64,000 nt of DNA, from positions 1 to 64,000 of the forward strand of contig JAJPXQ010000097.1 of the NCBI GenBank assembly GCA_021205385.1. The letters are read 5' to 3'. The translations under genes and the position numbers were made by a program. Numbering within the stretch: position 1 is the first letter of the stretch; the number at the start of each line of letters is the position of its first letter. Origin of the DNA: Lachnospiraceae bacterium (GTDB lineage Bacteria; Bacillota; Clostridia; Lachnospirales; Lachnospiraceae). Below the pieces are notes generated by a model, which did no database searches, was not told the origin of the DNA, and saw nothing but the letters and a program-made list of their open reading frames with translations. Of the stretch, positions 9,897 to 19,043 are shown in pieces.

Positions 9897-12023
9897 TCAC
9901 ATCGGCTCCGCCGGGACGAATACTCTCCCGTGCGCCGGTTCCTCCTCTTTTTTGTTCAGTCGTTTTGCGTATTCCATAAAATACTGCTGCGCGCAAAGGG
10001 CGCTCTGCCCGCGGCGTTTCACCTTCGCATAACTGCCGTCCGGCTGCTTCACCTGCGCCTTCAGCGTGTCCTTCAGCTGAATGTCCAGCACGTGCATCAC
10101 CTCGCGCTTCAGCTCCTCCTTCTCCACAGGGAAGAGGATCTCGACTCTGCGGTCCAGATTGCGCGGCATCCAGTCGGCGCTCGCCATATAGACTTCCTCC
10201 TCGCCGCCGCTATTCAGGAAATAATAGATGCGCGTATGTTCCAGGAAGGTGCCAACGATCGAGCGCACCGTAATATTCTCGCTGATCCCCGGAATGCCGA
10301 CCTTCAGACTGCAGATGCCGCGCACGATCAGCTCGATCTTCACGCCCGCCGCGCTCGCCTCATAGAGCGCCGCGATAATCTCCTGATCGCAGAGCGAATT
10401 CATCTTCGCCACGATATGCGCCGGTTCCCCGTTTTTCGCATTCATCGTCTCCCGTCGGATCAGGAAAAGGAAACGGTCGCGCAGCCAGAGCGGCGCAAGC
10501 GAGAGCTTGTTCCAGCTCTCCGGCTCCGAATAGCCCGAGAGCATGTTGAAGACCGCCGTCGCGTCCTCGCCGATCGGCTCGGCGCAGGTCAGCAGCCCCA
10601 TATCCGTGTAGAGCTTTGCCGTCGAATCGTTGTAATTGCCTGTACCGAGGTGAACATAGCGACGGATGCCGTCCTCCTCCCGGCGCACGACGAGCGTGAT
10701 CTTGCTGTGTGTCTTGAGACCTACCAGGCCATAGATCACATGGCAGCCGGCGCGCTCGAGCATCTTCGCCCAGGCGATGTTGTTCTCCTCATCGAAACGG
10801 GCTTTTAATTCCACAAGCACGGATACCTGCTTACCGTTCTCCGCGGCCTGCGCGAGCGCTGCGATAATCGGCGAATTGCCGCTGACACGATAGAGCGTCT
10901 GCTTGATGGCGAGCACGTCCTTGTCGCGCGCAGCCTGGCGCACAAAGTCAACCACCGGATCAAAGCTCTGATATGGGTGATGCAGCAGAATATCTCCCTC
11001 GCGGATCGCCTCGAAGATGTCGCTTCTCCCACTGAGGCCCGGCACCGGCTGCGGCGTGTATTTCGGTTCCTTATAAGCGCCGAAGCCCTTCAGCCCGTAG
11101 AGCTTCATCAGGAAAGTAAGATCCAGCGGTCCGTCGATCGGATAAACGCCGTCTGACTTGACCGCAAATTCCTTTTTCAGAATTTTCAGAAGCCTCTTGT
11201 CAACATTTTTGTCTACTTCAAGCCGGATGACCTCTCCCCACTGCCTGCGACGAAGCTGCCGTTCAATCTCTTTCAGAAGATCGCCCGCCTCATCCTCGTC
11301 GATTGTGAGATCCGCGTTGCGCATAATGCGGTACGGATGAACGCAGAGCACATCATAGCTCAGGAAGAGCTTCTGCATATTCCTTGCAATAATTTCCTCA
11401 AGCAGAATCACGGAATGCATCTCCTGCTCACGGTTCGGGATGGAGATGATCCGCGGCAGCACCGACGGCACCTGCACGGTTGCGAACTCGAGTTCGGCGT
11501 CCTTCTCATTTTTCTTTTTGAGCAGTGCGCCGAGGTTCAGCGTCTTGTTCACAATCAACGGGAACGGACGCGAGGAGTCTACCGCCATCGGCGTCAGCAC
11601 CGGATACACATTTTCCATAAAATAATCGTCGACAAAAGCGGCCTGCTCCCTCGTGAGCTTCCGATGATCCTGAATGACCGTAAGACCTGCCTGCTTCAGG
11701 CCCGGCAGCAGCGAGCGCTGCCAGGTCGAGTACTGCAGCCGTACCATACTGTGCACACGGCTGTGAATCGCGTCCAGCTGCTCCAGAGCCGTCATCCCGG
11801 AGATGTCTTTCCCCTGATAGTCCGCATTGACCATATCGAGCAAAGACGCCACGCGAACCATGAAGAACTCGTCCAGGTTCGACGCCGTGATGCTTAAGAA
11901 TTTCAGACGTTCGAACAGCGGCGTAGTCTTATCGCGTGCCTCCCCAAGTATCCGCTCATTAAAGCTGAGCCAGCTCAGCTCTCTGTTCTCATAATATGCC
12001 GGATCTTTATACACATCCTTCAT
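9897..12023 (-). CDS. ppk1: Polyphosphate kinase 1
   Basis: 708-residue PPK1, which reversibly polymerises the gamma-phosphate of ATP into polyphosphate. The N-terminal domain opens with ENRELSWLSFNERIL. The phosphorylated-histidine region YVHLGTGNYND and the second conserved histidine in LEHTRIYYF are both present, so the enzyme looks intact. ATG at 12023 is preferred over the GTG just before it. It is directly downstream of the exopolyphosphatase gene, so synthesis and breakdown of polyphosphate are paired. Confidence 0.95.
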   Translation of the reverse strand: MKDVYKDPAYYENRELSWLSFNERILGEARDKTTPLFERLKFLSITASNLDEFFMVRVASLLDMVNADYQGKDISGMTALEQLDAIHSRVHSMVRLQYSTWQRSLLPGLKQAGLTVIQDHRKLTREQAAFVDDYFMENVYPVLTPMAVDSSRPFPLIVNKTLNLGALLKKKNEKDAELEFATVQVPSVLPRIISIPNREQEMHSVILLEEIIARNMQKLFLSYDVLCVHPYRIMRNADLTIDEDEAGDLLKEIERQLRRRQWGEVIRLEVDKNVDKRLLKILKKEFAVKSDGVYPIDGPLDLTFLMKLYGLKGFGAYKEPKYTPQPVPGLSGRSDIFEAIREGDILLHHPYQSFDPVVDFVRQAARDKDVLAIKQTLYRVSGNSPIIAALAQAAENGKQVSVLVELKARFDEENNIAWAKMLERAGCHVIYGLVGLKTHSKITLVVRREEDGIRRYVHLGTGNYNDSTAKLYTDMGLLTCAEPIGEDATAVFNMLSGYSEPESWNKLSLAPLWLRDRFLFLIRRETMNAKNGEPAHIVAKMNSLCDQEIIAALYEASAAGVKIELIVRGICSLKVGIPGISENITVRSIVGTFLEHTRIYYFLNSGGEEEVYMASADWMPRNLDRRVEILFPVEKEELKREVMHVLDIQLKDTLKAQVKQPDGSYAKVKRRGQSALCAQQYFMEYAKRLNKKEEEPAHGRVFVPAEPM

Positions 12024-12036
12024 CACTCTTCTCCCT

Positions 12037-13584
12037 CTACACTGCCTTTTTAATCTTCAGCACCGGGCGGATGCTGTACACTTTCTCAAAGAATTCTGTC
12101 TTTTCCCGGAACAGCGACTGTTCGAGCGTCAGATCCTCCAGACTGTTGACGTGAATATTCATCGTATGCTCATCATGGAAGGTAATTCGTATATCCTTGA
12201 TCTTCTGCTGATGACTGCGGTCCAGCGCGTTCGCAACACACAGAATCGCCGTCAGCTTCGCAATCTTGACATACTCCGCCTGCACGAGCAGCGAACCTGC
12301 CGCCACTTCCTCAAAGGACAGAATGTCACCACTGTTAAAGCGGACAATATTTGCGATCATCTCCCGTTCCCGGTCGGAAATTCCGATAATCTCAGAAGCC
12401 ATAATGATATTATAAGAGCACTCGGATGACTGCGACATATTGATGTAGGAACCGCAGTCGTGGAGGATCACCGCAATCTGCAGCAGCAGCCGCTCGCGCT
12501 TTTTCAGGCCATGGGCCTTCTTCATCTTGTCAAAGATCGTGAGCGCCATCTTCTCCATGGTGTGCGTATGCGCACGATCTGTACTGTAGCGCTTTGCAAT
12601 TCTCCTGGCTGACTCAATAATATCGTTCTCAAAATTATGATGGGGGATGATGATCTTCTTTTTCTCCGCATAGTCGTAGGCCAGACCATCGCCGAGATCA
12701 TTGTGCAGGATAATCACGTTCTGCGCGCCGGTCTCCTCAAGAAGACGCTTGTAGATAACCATCGCCGGCGTCAGGAGCGTCCCATTCTCCGCCGGAATCC
12801 CCAGCCGCTGCGCGATCGCCTGATGCCCCGTCTCGATAAAATAATCGTAGAGGCGCATAAATTCTTCCCTGGTAAACTGATTTTCCCCGGGCTGCTTTTC
12901 ATGGATAAACTGATTGATATTGCCAAGGTAATTTCCCATCATCAGGATATTACGGACATCGCGGTCTTTCAGATAGAGCTTGCGATAAGTCTTCAGCTCA
13001 TTGTCCAGCAGCTCCTCGATGACCGAGGCGTAGCGTACCGTCCGCTCTTCCACCTCGGCAAGCCGCTCCTTCAGACGCAGCGTGCCCATGCGGATGTTCT
13101 GCGTCGTCACAAGGTTTCCTTCGTCGAAAAGGGAGATCTGGATGCTGCCGCCGCCGACGTCAACGATGGCCGCGCCCTCCGCAATATAATCCCGGAAGCG
13201 CTCCTCATTGGAAGCGATGGATTTGTAGCCGAGAAAGCGCTGCTCCGCGTTGCTTAAAATCTCAAGCCGGATACCGGTCTCCACGTAAATCCGGTCCAGC
13301 AGGACCGGCGTATTGTGCGCCTCCCGGATCGCGCTGGTCGCACAGGCGCGATATTCATCGGCTCCGAATTCCCGCAGAATTTTCTTAAAATCGAGCAGCG
13401 TGTCGCAGAGCTCGTCCTCCATCCGCACCCCGATATTACCTGTCTCGTAGGTATCGCTGCCGAGCTCCATGCGGTGCCGTACATGGTTGATGACATGCAC
13501 GCCGCGCTCAGCGGATATCTCGTAGATCTTGAGATTCAGCTCATAGCTGCCCACATCGATCGTACCGAAAATCTTGTAAGCCAT
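12037..13584 (-). CDS. ppx: Ppx/GppA phosphatase with C-terminal HD domain
   Basis: 515-residue ASKHA-fold phosphatase. Phosphate-loop motifs are GTIDVGSYELNLKIYEI near the N-terminus and VDVGGGSIQISLFDEG near residue 145. The C-terminal third is an HD-type domain (ILHDCGSYI near residue 373). Such proteins remove terminal phosphate from polyphosphate or from pppGpp. The start is preceded by GGAGG. Its position beside ppk1 favours an exopolyphosphatase role. Confidence 0.9.
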   Translation of the reverse strand: MAYKIFGTIDVGSYELNLKIYEISAERGVHVINHVRHRMELGSDTYETGNIGVRMEDELCDTLLDFKKILREFGADEYRACATSAIREAHNTPVLLDRIYVETGIRLEILSNAEQRFLGYKSIASNEERFRDYIAEGAAIVDVGGGSIQISLFDEGNLVTTQNIRMGTLRLKERLAEVEERTVRYASVIEELLDNELKTYRKLYLKDRDVRNILMMGNYLGNINQFIHEKQPGENQFTREEFMRLYDYFIETGHQAIAQRLGIPAENGTLLTPAMVIYKRLLEETGAQNVIILHNDLGDGLAYDYAEKKKIIIPHHNFENDIIESARRIAKRYSTDRAHTHTMEKMALTIFDKMKKAHGLKKRERLLLQIAVILHDCGSYINMSQSSECSYNIIMASEIIGISDREREMIANIVRFNSGDILSFEEVAAGSLLVQAEYVKIAKLTAILCVANALDRSHQQKIKDIRITFHDEHTMNIHVNSLEDLTLEQSLFREKTEFFEKVYSIRPVLKIKKAV

Positions 13585-13594
13585 CCTCTGCCTC

Positions 13595-14029
13595 CTACTG
13601 CCGTCCTGTGCTGCCGAAACCGCCGCGGTCCGATCCGGTCAGACACTCTGTCTCCTCAAATACGATCCGCGGCTGGTGTTCCATGATCCGGAACTGACAG
13701 ATGCGGTCGTTCACGTGAATTACCGTGTCGCGCATGGCAAGCGCCGGGAAAAACCACTGGTCATTGTCGCCACAGTAACTCTCATCGATCAGCCCCATGC
13801 TGTTTGTCTGCAGGATTCCGAAATTCTTATAAGTGCTGCTGCGCGGAACGACATGCGCCTCGTAGCCTTCCGGGAGCTGCATTGCAACGCCCAGAGGGAT
13901 CAGGCGGAACTCGCCCTGTTTCATGGAAATCTCCTGCGCGGCCCTTAAGTCAATCCAGTCGGATTTTCCCTCGATATAGGTCAGTTTTTCGATCTCCTCA
14001 GAAAAATATTTTATCTTGATATTCTGCAT
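13595..14029 (-). CDS. dut: dUTP diphosphatase
   Basis: 144-residue trimeric-type dUTPase that hydrolyses dUTP to dUMP. Motifs seen in order are DLRAAQ (motif 1), [12 protein letters not shown] (2), [14 protein letters not shown] (3, catalytic Asp), NDRICQF (4), and the glycine-rich C-terminal [11 protein letters not shown] (5). The start at 14029 has GGAGGGG upstream. Confidence 0.94.
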   Translation of the reverse strand: MQNIKIKYFSEEIEKLTYIEGKSDWIDLRAAQEISMKQGEFRLIPLGVAMQLPEGYEAHVVPRSSTYKNFGILQTNSMGLIDESYCGDNDQWFFPALAMRDTVIHVNDRICQFRIMEHQPRIVFEETECLTGSDRGGFGSTGRQ

Positions 14030-14050
14030 TTTATGCCCCTCCCTCATCCG

Positions 14051-14539
14051 TCATGCGTAGAGCACGGTCTGCCCCAGCCTCTTCGTCGCACGCACGTCGA
14101 TCACCCGCTGATTGGAACTTCCCTTCCAAGGAAGATTATTATCCTTGAGTTCCTCGACGAAACGCCCGTCCACCAGAATATCAAGATCAGCGATCAGGGG
14201 AAGATCCATGACCTCTTCCCAGAGGTAGCCTGTATAGAGCCAGATCGTCTTGTGCGGGTATTTTTCCCGGATCTCGTGGATCAGTGCCGTCAGTTCCTCC
14301 CGGTTCGGTTCGTAGAGAGGGTCGCCGCCGCTGAAGGTGACACCGCTCACGTACTCCTTCTCAAGCTCCGCCAGGAGCTCCTCTTTCGCCGCCTCGTCAA
14401 AGGGAAGTCCTCCCTCCGGATCCCAGGTAACCGGATTCTGACAGTTTTTGCAGTGATGTATGCAGCCCGCAAGCCATAATACAACGCGCAGCCCGTCTCC
14501 GTTCAACATATCGTCTTTCGTGATATTATGATATCTCAT
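14051..14539 (-). CDS. nrdG: Anaerobic ribonucleotide reductase activating protein
   Basis: 162-residue radical-SAM activase. The 4Fe-4S motif is CIHHCKNC (CX3CX2C, residues 26-33) and the SAM-binding glycine motif is FSGGDPLY. It installs the glycyl radical on NrdD. No nrdD gene is in the window. The start overlaps the cinA stop by 4 bp (ATGA). Confidence 0.94.
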   Translation of the reverse strand: MRYHNITKDDMLNGDGLRVVLWLAGCIHHCKNCQNPVTWDPEGGLPFDEAAKEELLAELEKEYVSGVTFSGGDPLYEPNREELTALIHEIREKYPHKTIWLYTGYLWEEVMDLPLIADLDILVDGRFVEELKDNNLPWKGSSNQRVIDVRATKRLGQTVLYA

Positions 14540-15288
14540 CCCTGATTCCTCGGTATCTCATAGTGTTCCAGAATACATTTGCGCAGGAATACCAGCGCGC
14601 GCATCGTCGCCTGCTCACGGATGCTCCTGCGGTCACCCTGAAAATGATGCTCCTCCACCGAGACGTCGCCACGGACACAACAGCCGATATAGACAAGACC
14701 GGGCTGCTCTCCGTTTTCTCCGGGTTCCGGACCGGCATAACCGGTAACGCTGAGGCACGCGTCCGATTCACTCTTCTCCGCGCCGCCCTTCGCCATCTCC
14801 TCCGCCGTCTGTGCGCTGACCGCAGTGAAGGATTTCAGCGTCTTCTTGCGGACATTTACAAGCTTGCGCTTCGCGCGGTTGCTGTAGGTGACAAAGCCAA
14901 ACTTGAACACCTGCGAGGAACCCGGCACGTCGGTGATCTTCGCGCTCACCATGCCGCCGGTACAGGATTCCACCGTGGTCATCGTCATCTTCTGCTCCTT
15001 CAGAAGCGCGACCACATGTTCCTCGAGCGTCATCTCCGGGTCTGTCGTGTAAATATAGCTGCCAAGCCGCACCTTCAGCTCCCGCACGACGCTCTTCACC
15101 CGGTCGCGCGACTCCTTGTTCAGCGCGTCCGGCGCACTCACGAGAATATCGACTCCCTCAAGGGTTGGCGTGAGCTGAAAACTCTCCTGTCTGGTCGCGG
15201 TCAGCATGTCTGCAAGCTGCTCGCGCAGTTCACTGAGGCCAAGCCCGCAAACCTTCACAATCTTTTCATAGCGGTTCTCTGCTTCCAT
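14536..15288 (-). CDS. CinA-type nicotinamide-nucleotide amidase, lacking the MoaB-like domain
   Basis: 250-residue protein. Residues about 95-245 form the CinA C-terminal (PncC) domain with TVESCTGGMVSAKITDVPGS and VTGYAGPEPG. This domain deamidates nicotinamide mononucleotide for NAD salvage. The first 95 residues resemble the linker of full CinA (about 410 residues), but the N-terminal MoaB-like domain is absent. It is coupled with nrdG and follows pgsA closely. Confidence 0.88.
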   Translation of the reverse strand: MEAENRYEKIVKVCGLGLSELREQLADMLTATRQESFQLTPTLEGVDILVSAPDALNKESRDRVKSVVRELKVRLGSYIYTTDPEMTLEEHVVALLKEQKMTMTTVESCTGGMVSAKITDVPGSSQVFKFGFVTYSNRAKRKLVNVRKKTLKSFTAVSAQTAEEMAKGGAEKSESDACLSVTGYAGPEPGENGEQPGLVYIGCCVRGDVSVEEHHFQGDRRSIREQATMRALVFLRKCILEHYEIPRNQG

Positions 15289-15289
15289 C

Positions 15290-15829
15290 TTAAATCTTTC
15301 CCTCCATAATCACATGGCCATTTTTTACAAGGTAATCTATCAGGGATACGACTGTCAGGATCAATGCGATCCAGACAAGAGCCGTCTCGATCATATCAAA
15401 AATTCCGCCGGGATGCAGGATCAGCGCAATGATCATCAGCATCTGAAACGTCGTCTTGAATTTTCCCCAGGCGCTCGCCGCAATGACGACGCCGTTGTCC
15501 GATGCGACCAGCCGGAAACCGCTGATAATGAACTCGCGGCTGATAATAATGATAACGACCCAGGCCGCGAGACGCTCCATCTCCACGAGACAGATCATTG
15601 CGGCGCAGACCAGCAGCTTATCCGCCAGCGGATCCATAAATTTCCCGAAATTCGTGATCAGATTACATCTTCTGGCAATCTGCCCGTCCAGAAAATCTGT
15701 CAGGCAGGCTGCAATGAAAATCACAGCGGCAATCAGATCGCAGTAGTCCGGGAAATCACCGAGCAGCAGAATCACAAAAGGAATGATCAGAAACACCCGG
15801 AATATCGTCAGTTTATTCGGCAAGTTCAT
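15290..15829 (-). CDS. pgsA: CDP-diacylglycerol-glycerol-3-phosphate 3-phosphatidyltransferase
   Basis: 179-residue membrane enzyme with several hydrophobic segments and the CDP-alcohol phosphotransferase signature DFLDGQIARRCN followed by GKFMDPLADKLL (DGx2ARx8Gx3Dx3D). It makes phosphatidylglycerol phosphate. Its 5' end overlaps rimO by 17 bp, the usual order rimO-pgsA-cinA in this phylum. Confidence 0.95.
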   Translation of the reverse strand: MNLPNKLTIFRVFLIIPFVILLLGDFPDYCDLIAAVIFIAACLTDFLDGQIARRCNLITNFGKFMDPLADKLLVCAAMICLVEMERLAAWVVIIIISREFIISGFRLVASDNGVVIAASAWGKFKTTFQMLMIIALILHPGGIFDMIETALVWIALILTVVSLIDYLVKNGHVIMEGKI

Positions 15830-17150
15830 CTTCTATCTCTCCTATCAGGTCATATTCATCGGCGCCTGTCACGCGAACGCGTACGAAATCGCCGGTCATC
15901 AGCTCCTGCGCCGTCTGGACGAACAGAAATCCGTCCACATCGGGCGCGTCCCGGTAGGTTCTGGCCGCATAAGCATCCTCATCGGCCACCTTTCCCTCGA
16001 TCATGCACCAGAGGCTTTTCCCTACCATGTCCTCCGCTTTTTCAAAAGCAATCTCCTGCTGCAGTTCCATGATCTCATCGCGCCGCGTGTTTTTCAGCTC
16101 TTCCGGCACCTGATCCGACATAGCAGCCGCGGGCGTATCCTCCTCCGCGGAGTAGGCAAAGACGCCCAGACGGTCAAACTCCATCTCGTCAACAAAATTC
16201 ATGAGCTCCTCATGGTCTTCCTCCGTCTCGCCCGGAAAGCCGCTGATCAGCGTCGTGCGAAGACAGATGTCCGGGATCTCCTCTCTGAGCTTTGCCACAA
16301 TCCTGCGAATATCCGCCTGATCCGTCCGGCGGCCCATCCGCTTCAGAATCCGGTCCGAGGCATGCTGAATCGGCAGGTCGAGATAATGGCAGATCTTCGG
16401 CTCCTCCTTTATCGTCTGAACCAGCTCTTCATAGATCTCCTCCGGATAGCAGTACTGTACCCGGATCCAGCGAATTCCTTTAATCTGACAGAGCTCCCGC
16501 AGCAGGCGGTGCAGGCTCTTCTCCCCATAAAGATCGACGCCGTAGAGCGTCGTCTCCTGCGCCACGAGGATGAGCTCCCGCACGCCACGCTCCGCGAGGT
16601 CCCGTGCCTCCGCAAGAAGCCGTTCCATCGGAACGCTCCGATAGGAACCGCGCAGCTTCGGAATAATGCAGTAGGTACAGTGCTTGTCACAGCCCTCCGC
16701 GATCTTAAGATACGCGTAATGGCCGCCGGTCGTCAGCACGCGCCCTCCTCCCGGCAATACCAGCCGGTCGATATCGTCGCAGATCAGCTGCGTCTTCCCG
16801 CCGAGCGCCTGTTCGACGGCCTCCGCGATACCATCATAAGACGCCGTGCCGAGCACCGCGTCCACCTCCGGGATTTCATCCAGAATCTCCTGCCGGTAGC
16901 GCTGCGCAAGGCAGCCGGTCACGATCAGCGCCCTGCAGGATCCTGCTTTCTTATATTCCGCCATCTCGAGGATCGTATCGATGCTCTCCTCCTTCGCGTC
17001 GAGGATGAAGCAGCAGGTATTGATAATGATGACGTCCGCCTCCGCCTCGTCGTCCGTAAAGCGATAACCCTTCTGCAGCAAAAGACCAAGCATGTGCTCC
17101 GAGTCTACGCGGTTCTTGTCGCAGCCGAGGGATACAAACATGATGTTCAT
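15813..17150 (-). CDS. rimO: Ribosomal protein S12 methylthiotransferase
   Basis: 445-residue radical-SAM methylthiotransferase of the RimO type. It has the N-terminal UPF0004 domain (FVSLGCDKNRVDSE), the radical-SAM cluster CDKHCTYC (CX3CX2C), and a C-terminal TRAM domain. It modifies Asp-88 equivalents of S12. First gene of the long minus-strand run ending at the HAD phosphatase. Confidence 0.95.
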   Translation of the reverse strand: MNIMFVSLGCDKNRVDSEHMLGLLLQKGYRFTDDEAEADVIIINTCCFILDAKEESIDTILEMAEYKKAGSCRALIVTGCLAQRYRQEILDEIPEVDAVLGTASYDGIAEAVEQALGGKTQLICDDIDRLVLPGGGRVLTTGGHYAYLKIAEGCDKHCTYCIIPKLRGSYRSVPMERLLAEARDLAERGVRELILVAQETTLYGVDLYGEKSLHRLLRELCQIKGIRWIRVQYCYPEEIYEELVQTIKEEPKICHYLDLPIQHASDRILKRMGRRTDQADIRRIVAKLREEIPDICLRTTLISGFPGETEEDHEELMNFVDEMEFDRLGVFAYSAEEDTPAAAMSDQVPEELKNTRRDEIMELQQEIAFEKAEDMVGKSLWCMIEGKVADEDAYAARTYRDAPDVDGFLFVQTAQELMTGDFVRVRVTGADEYDLIGEIEDELAE

Positions 17151-17272
17151 CGATTCCAGTTCTCCTGATCTGTTCGTCGGGTAAAACCCATTTCATCTAT
17201 GATACCACGTCGGAGGGACAAAACGCAACGTCCAGTTCCGGCCGAGAGTAAAATGTGTGTAAAATTTTTCTG

Positions 17273-17308
17273 AAAAAAATCGAGGCCGCTTCACTTTGCG
17301 GTCCCGAC
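17273..17308 (-). terminator. Intrinsic terminator after trpXYZ
   Basis: Minus-strand hairpin (17280-17307) with arms TCGGGACCGC and GCGGCCTCGA, one mismatch and one G-U, followed by seven T. It lies 20 bp after the stop of the transporter ATPase. Confidence 0.8.
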
Positions 17309-17326
17309 TTTTTCTTTTCCTTTATT

Positions 17327-18130
17327 CTATTCCATGGAAAGAAGGATCCGGTCATTGTCCAGATTCTTCCCTGCGCCCGTGCGGAATTTCTCGAGCAGGT
17401 CAGAGACCGTCATACGGGAGCGTTCCTCCCCTTCTACATCAAAGACAATTTTTCCGTCGTCCATCATGATCGTGCGGTTGCCGAGCGTCAGCGCCTGCTG
17501 CATGTTGTGCGTAACCATCAGACAGGTCGTGTGATTCTGTGCGATAATCTTCTTCGTCAGATCCAGCACGATGTCCGCGGTGGCCGGATCAAGCGCTGCT
17601 GTGTGCTCGTCGAGCAGCAGTATCTTCGGCGGTACCATCGTCGCCATCAGAAGCGTCAGCGCCTGCCGCTGCCCGCCGGAGAGCAGTCCGACCGGCTGTT
17701 TCATCCGATCCTCAAGCCCCATTTCCAGAAGCGCGAGCTGTTCCCGGAAGAAGGCTTTGTTCTTCGCCGAAATGCGGCTGAAGGGCGCCTTACCGTCCGA
17801 GGCGCGCAGGTAGGCGAGCGCCAGATTTTCCTCGATCGTCATATGCGGAGCGGTTCCCTTTAAGGGGTCCTGGAACAGCCGCCCGATCACGCGGCTCCTC
17901 TTATAGTCCGGCGTAAAGGTGATGTCCTTCCCGTCCAGGATCACCGAGCCCTCGTCCACGTAAAAACTCCCCGCAATCGCGTTCAGCATCGTGGATTTAC
18001 CGGCTCCGTTTGAACCGATGATCGTCGCGAAATCGCCCGGCTTCAGATGCAGGCTTAAGTCCTGCACCGCGCATTTTTCATTGACCGTACCCGGGTTGAA
18101 GGTCTTTTTGATCTTTTCCAGTCTCAGCAT
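17327..18130 (-). CDS. trpZ: ABC transporter ATP-binding protein (TrpZ-type)
   Basis: 267-residue ABC ATPase. Walker A is GSNGAGKST (about residues 39-47), the signature is LSGGQRQ, and Walker B is ILLLDEHTAAL, where His follows Asp-Glu as in this transporter family. It energises uptake through the adjacent permease and lipoprotein. Its start lies 2 bp from the permease stop, and it ends the operon before a terminator. The Trp T-box upstream points to tryptophan or a precursor as substrate. Confidence 0.88.
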   Translation of the reverse strand: MLRLEKIKKTFNPGTVNEKCAVQDLSLHLKPGDFATIIGSNGAGKSTMLNAIAGSFYVDEGSVILDGKDITFTPDYKRSRVIGRLFQDPLKGTAPHMTIEENLALAYLRASDGKAPFSRISAKNKAFFREQLALLEMGLEDRMKQPVGLLSGGQRQALTLLMATMVPPKILLLDEHTAALDPATADIVLDLTKKIIAQNHTTCLMVTHNMQQALTLGNRTIMMDDGKIVFDVEGEERSRMTVSDLLEKFRTGAGKNLDNDRILLSME

Positions 18131-18131
18131 G

Positions 18132-19040
18132 TCAGACGCCTCCCTTCCGGGACGCCTTCATCCTGCGCCCTTGGAACGCGCTCCACTCTTTCAGCGTGGG
18201 GGCCGCAATCGCGAGCGCAACGACGATGGCTGTCACCAGCTTCAGGCACTCGATCGGCACGATACCGGTCTTCAGGATAACCGCGTAGATGAAGCGGTAA
18301 ATCAGGCTGCCGACGATGGAAGCAATCACGCCTTTGAGCACGGATCGTTTGCCCATCACGGTCTCGCCGATGATCAGACAGGCCAGACCGATGACCACGA
18401 TACTCGAGCCGCCGTTGATGTCCGCAGACTTCTGATACTGTCCGACAACGGCTCCCGAGAGCGCGGTCAGCGAATTTGAAATACACAGCCCGACCGTGAT
18501 CGTCATGATCGGGTTGACTGAGGAGGCGCGCACCATGTCCGCATTGTCGCCGGTCGCCCGGATGCTGAGACCCAGACGCGTCCCGAGGAACCAGTAGAGG
18601 AAGGCCCCCGCCAGAATTGTGATACAGGCAGCCAGCAGGAGCTTATACCAGCCGCCGCCGATCCCGGTCGCCTTGAGCAGGGTGAACATTGTCTCCTGCT
18701 TGAGCAGACTGACATTCGAGCTCCATCCCATCACCATCAGATTGACCGTATAGAGACCGGTGTTGGTGACGATACCGGCCAGAATCGAGGGCACGCCAAG
18801 CCTTGTCTGCAGGAATGCTGTCACAAAACCGGCGCAGGCGCCGGCCAGCATCGCCGCGAGCACCGCCAGAAACGGATGTCCCGTGGCAGCCACCGTCACC
18901 GACACCGCCGCTCCGAGCACGAAGCAGCTGTCCGTGGTCAGATCCGCGATATCGAGCGTGCGGTAGCTCAGATAAAGCGCCATGGCCACCAGCGCATACA
19001 TAAAGCCCAGCTCCAGGGCTGTCTGAATCACATAAACCAT
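18132..19040 (-). CDS. trpY: ABC transporter permease (TrpY-type)
   Basis: 302-residue integral membrane protein of the branched-chain amino acid/ribose permease superfamily with about eight hydrophobic segments. The segment YLSYRTLDIADLTTDS near residue 23 is typical of permeases paired with ABC_sub_bind lipoproteins. It forms the membrane channel between the lipoprotein and the ATPase, with gaps of 3 bp or less on both sides. Confidence 0.88.
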   Translation of the reverse strand: MVYVIQTALELGFMYALVAMALYLSYRTLDIADLTTDSCFVLGAAVSVTVAATGHPFLAVLAAMLAGACAGFVTAFLQTRLGVPSILAGIVTNTGLYTVNLMVMGWSSNVSLLKQETMFTLLKATGIGGGWYKLLLAACITILAGAFLYWFLGTRLGLSIRATGDNADMVRASSVNPIMTITVGLCISNSLTALSGAVVGQYQKSADINGGSSIVVIGLACLIIGETVMGKRSVLKGVIASIVGSLIYRFIYAVILKTGIVPIECLKLVTAIVVALAIAAPTLKEWSAFQGRRMKASRKGGV

Positions 19041-19043
19041 ACA

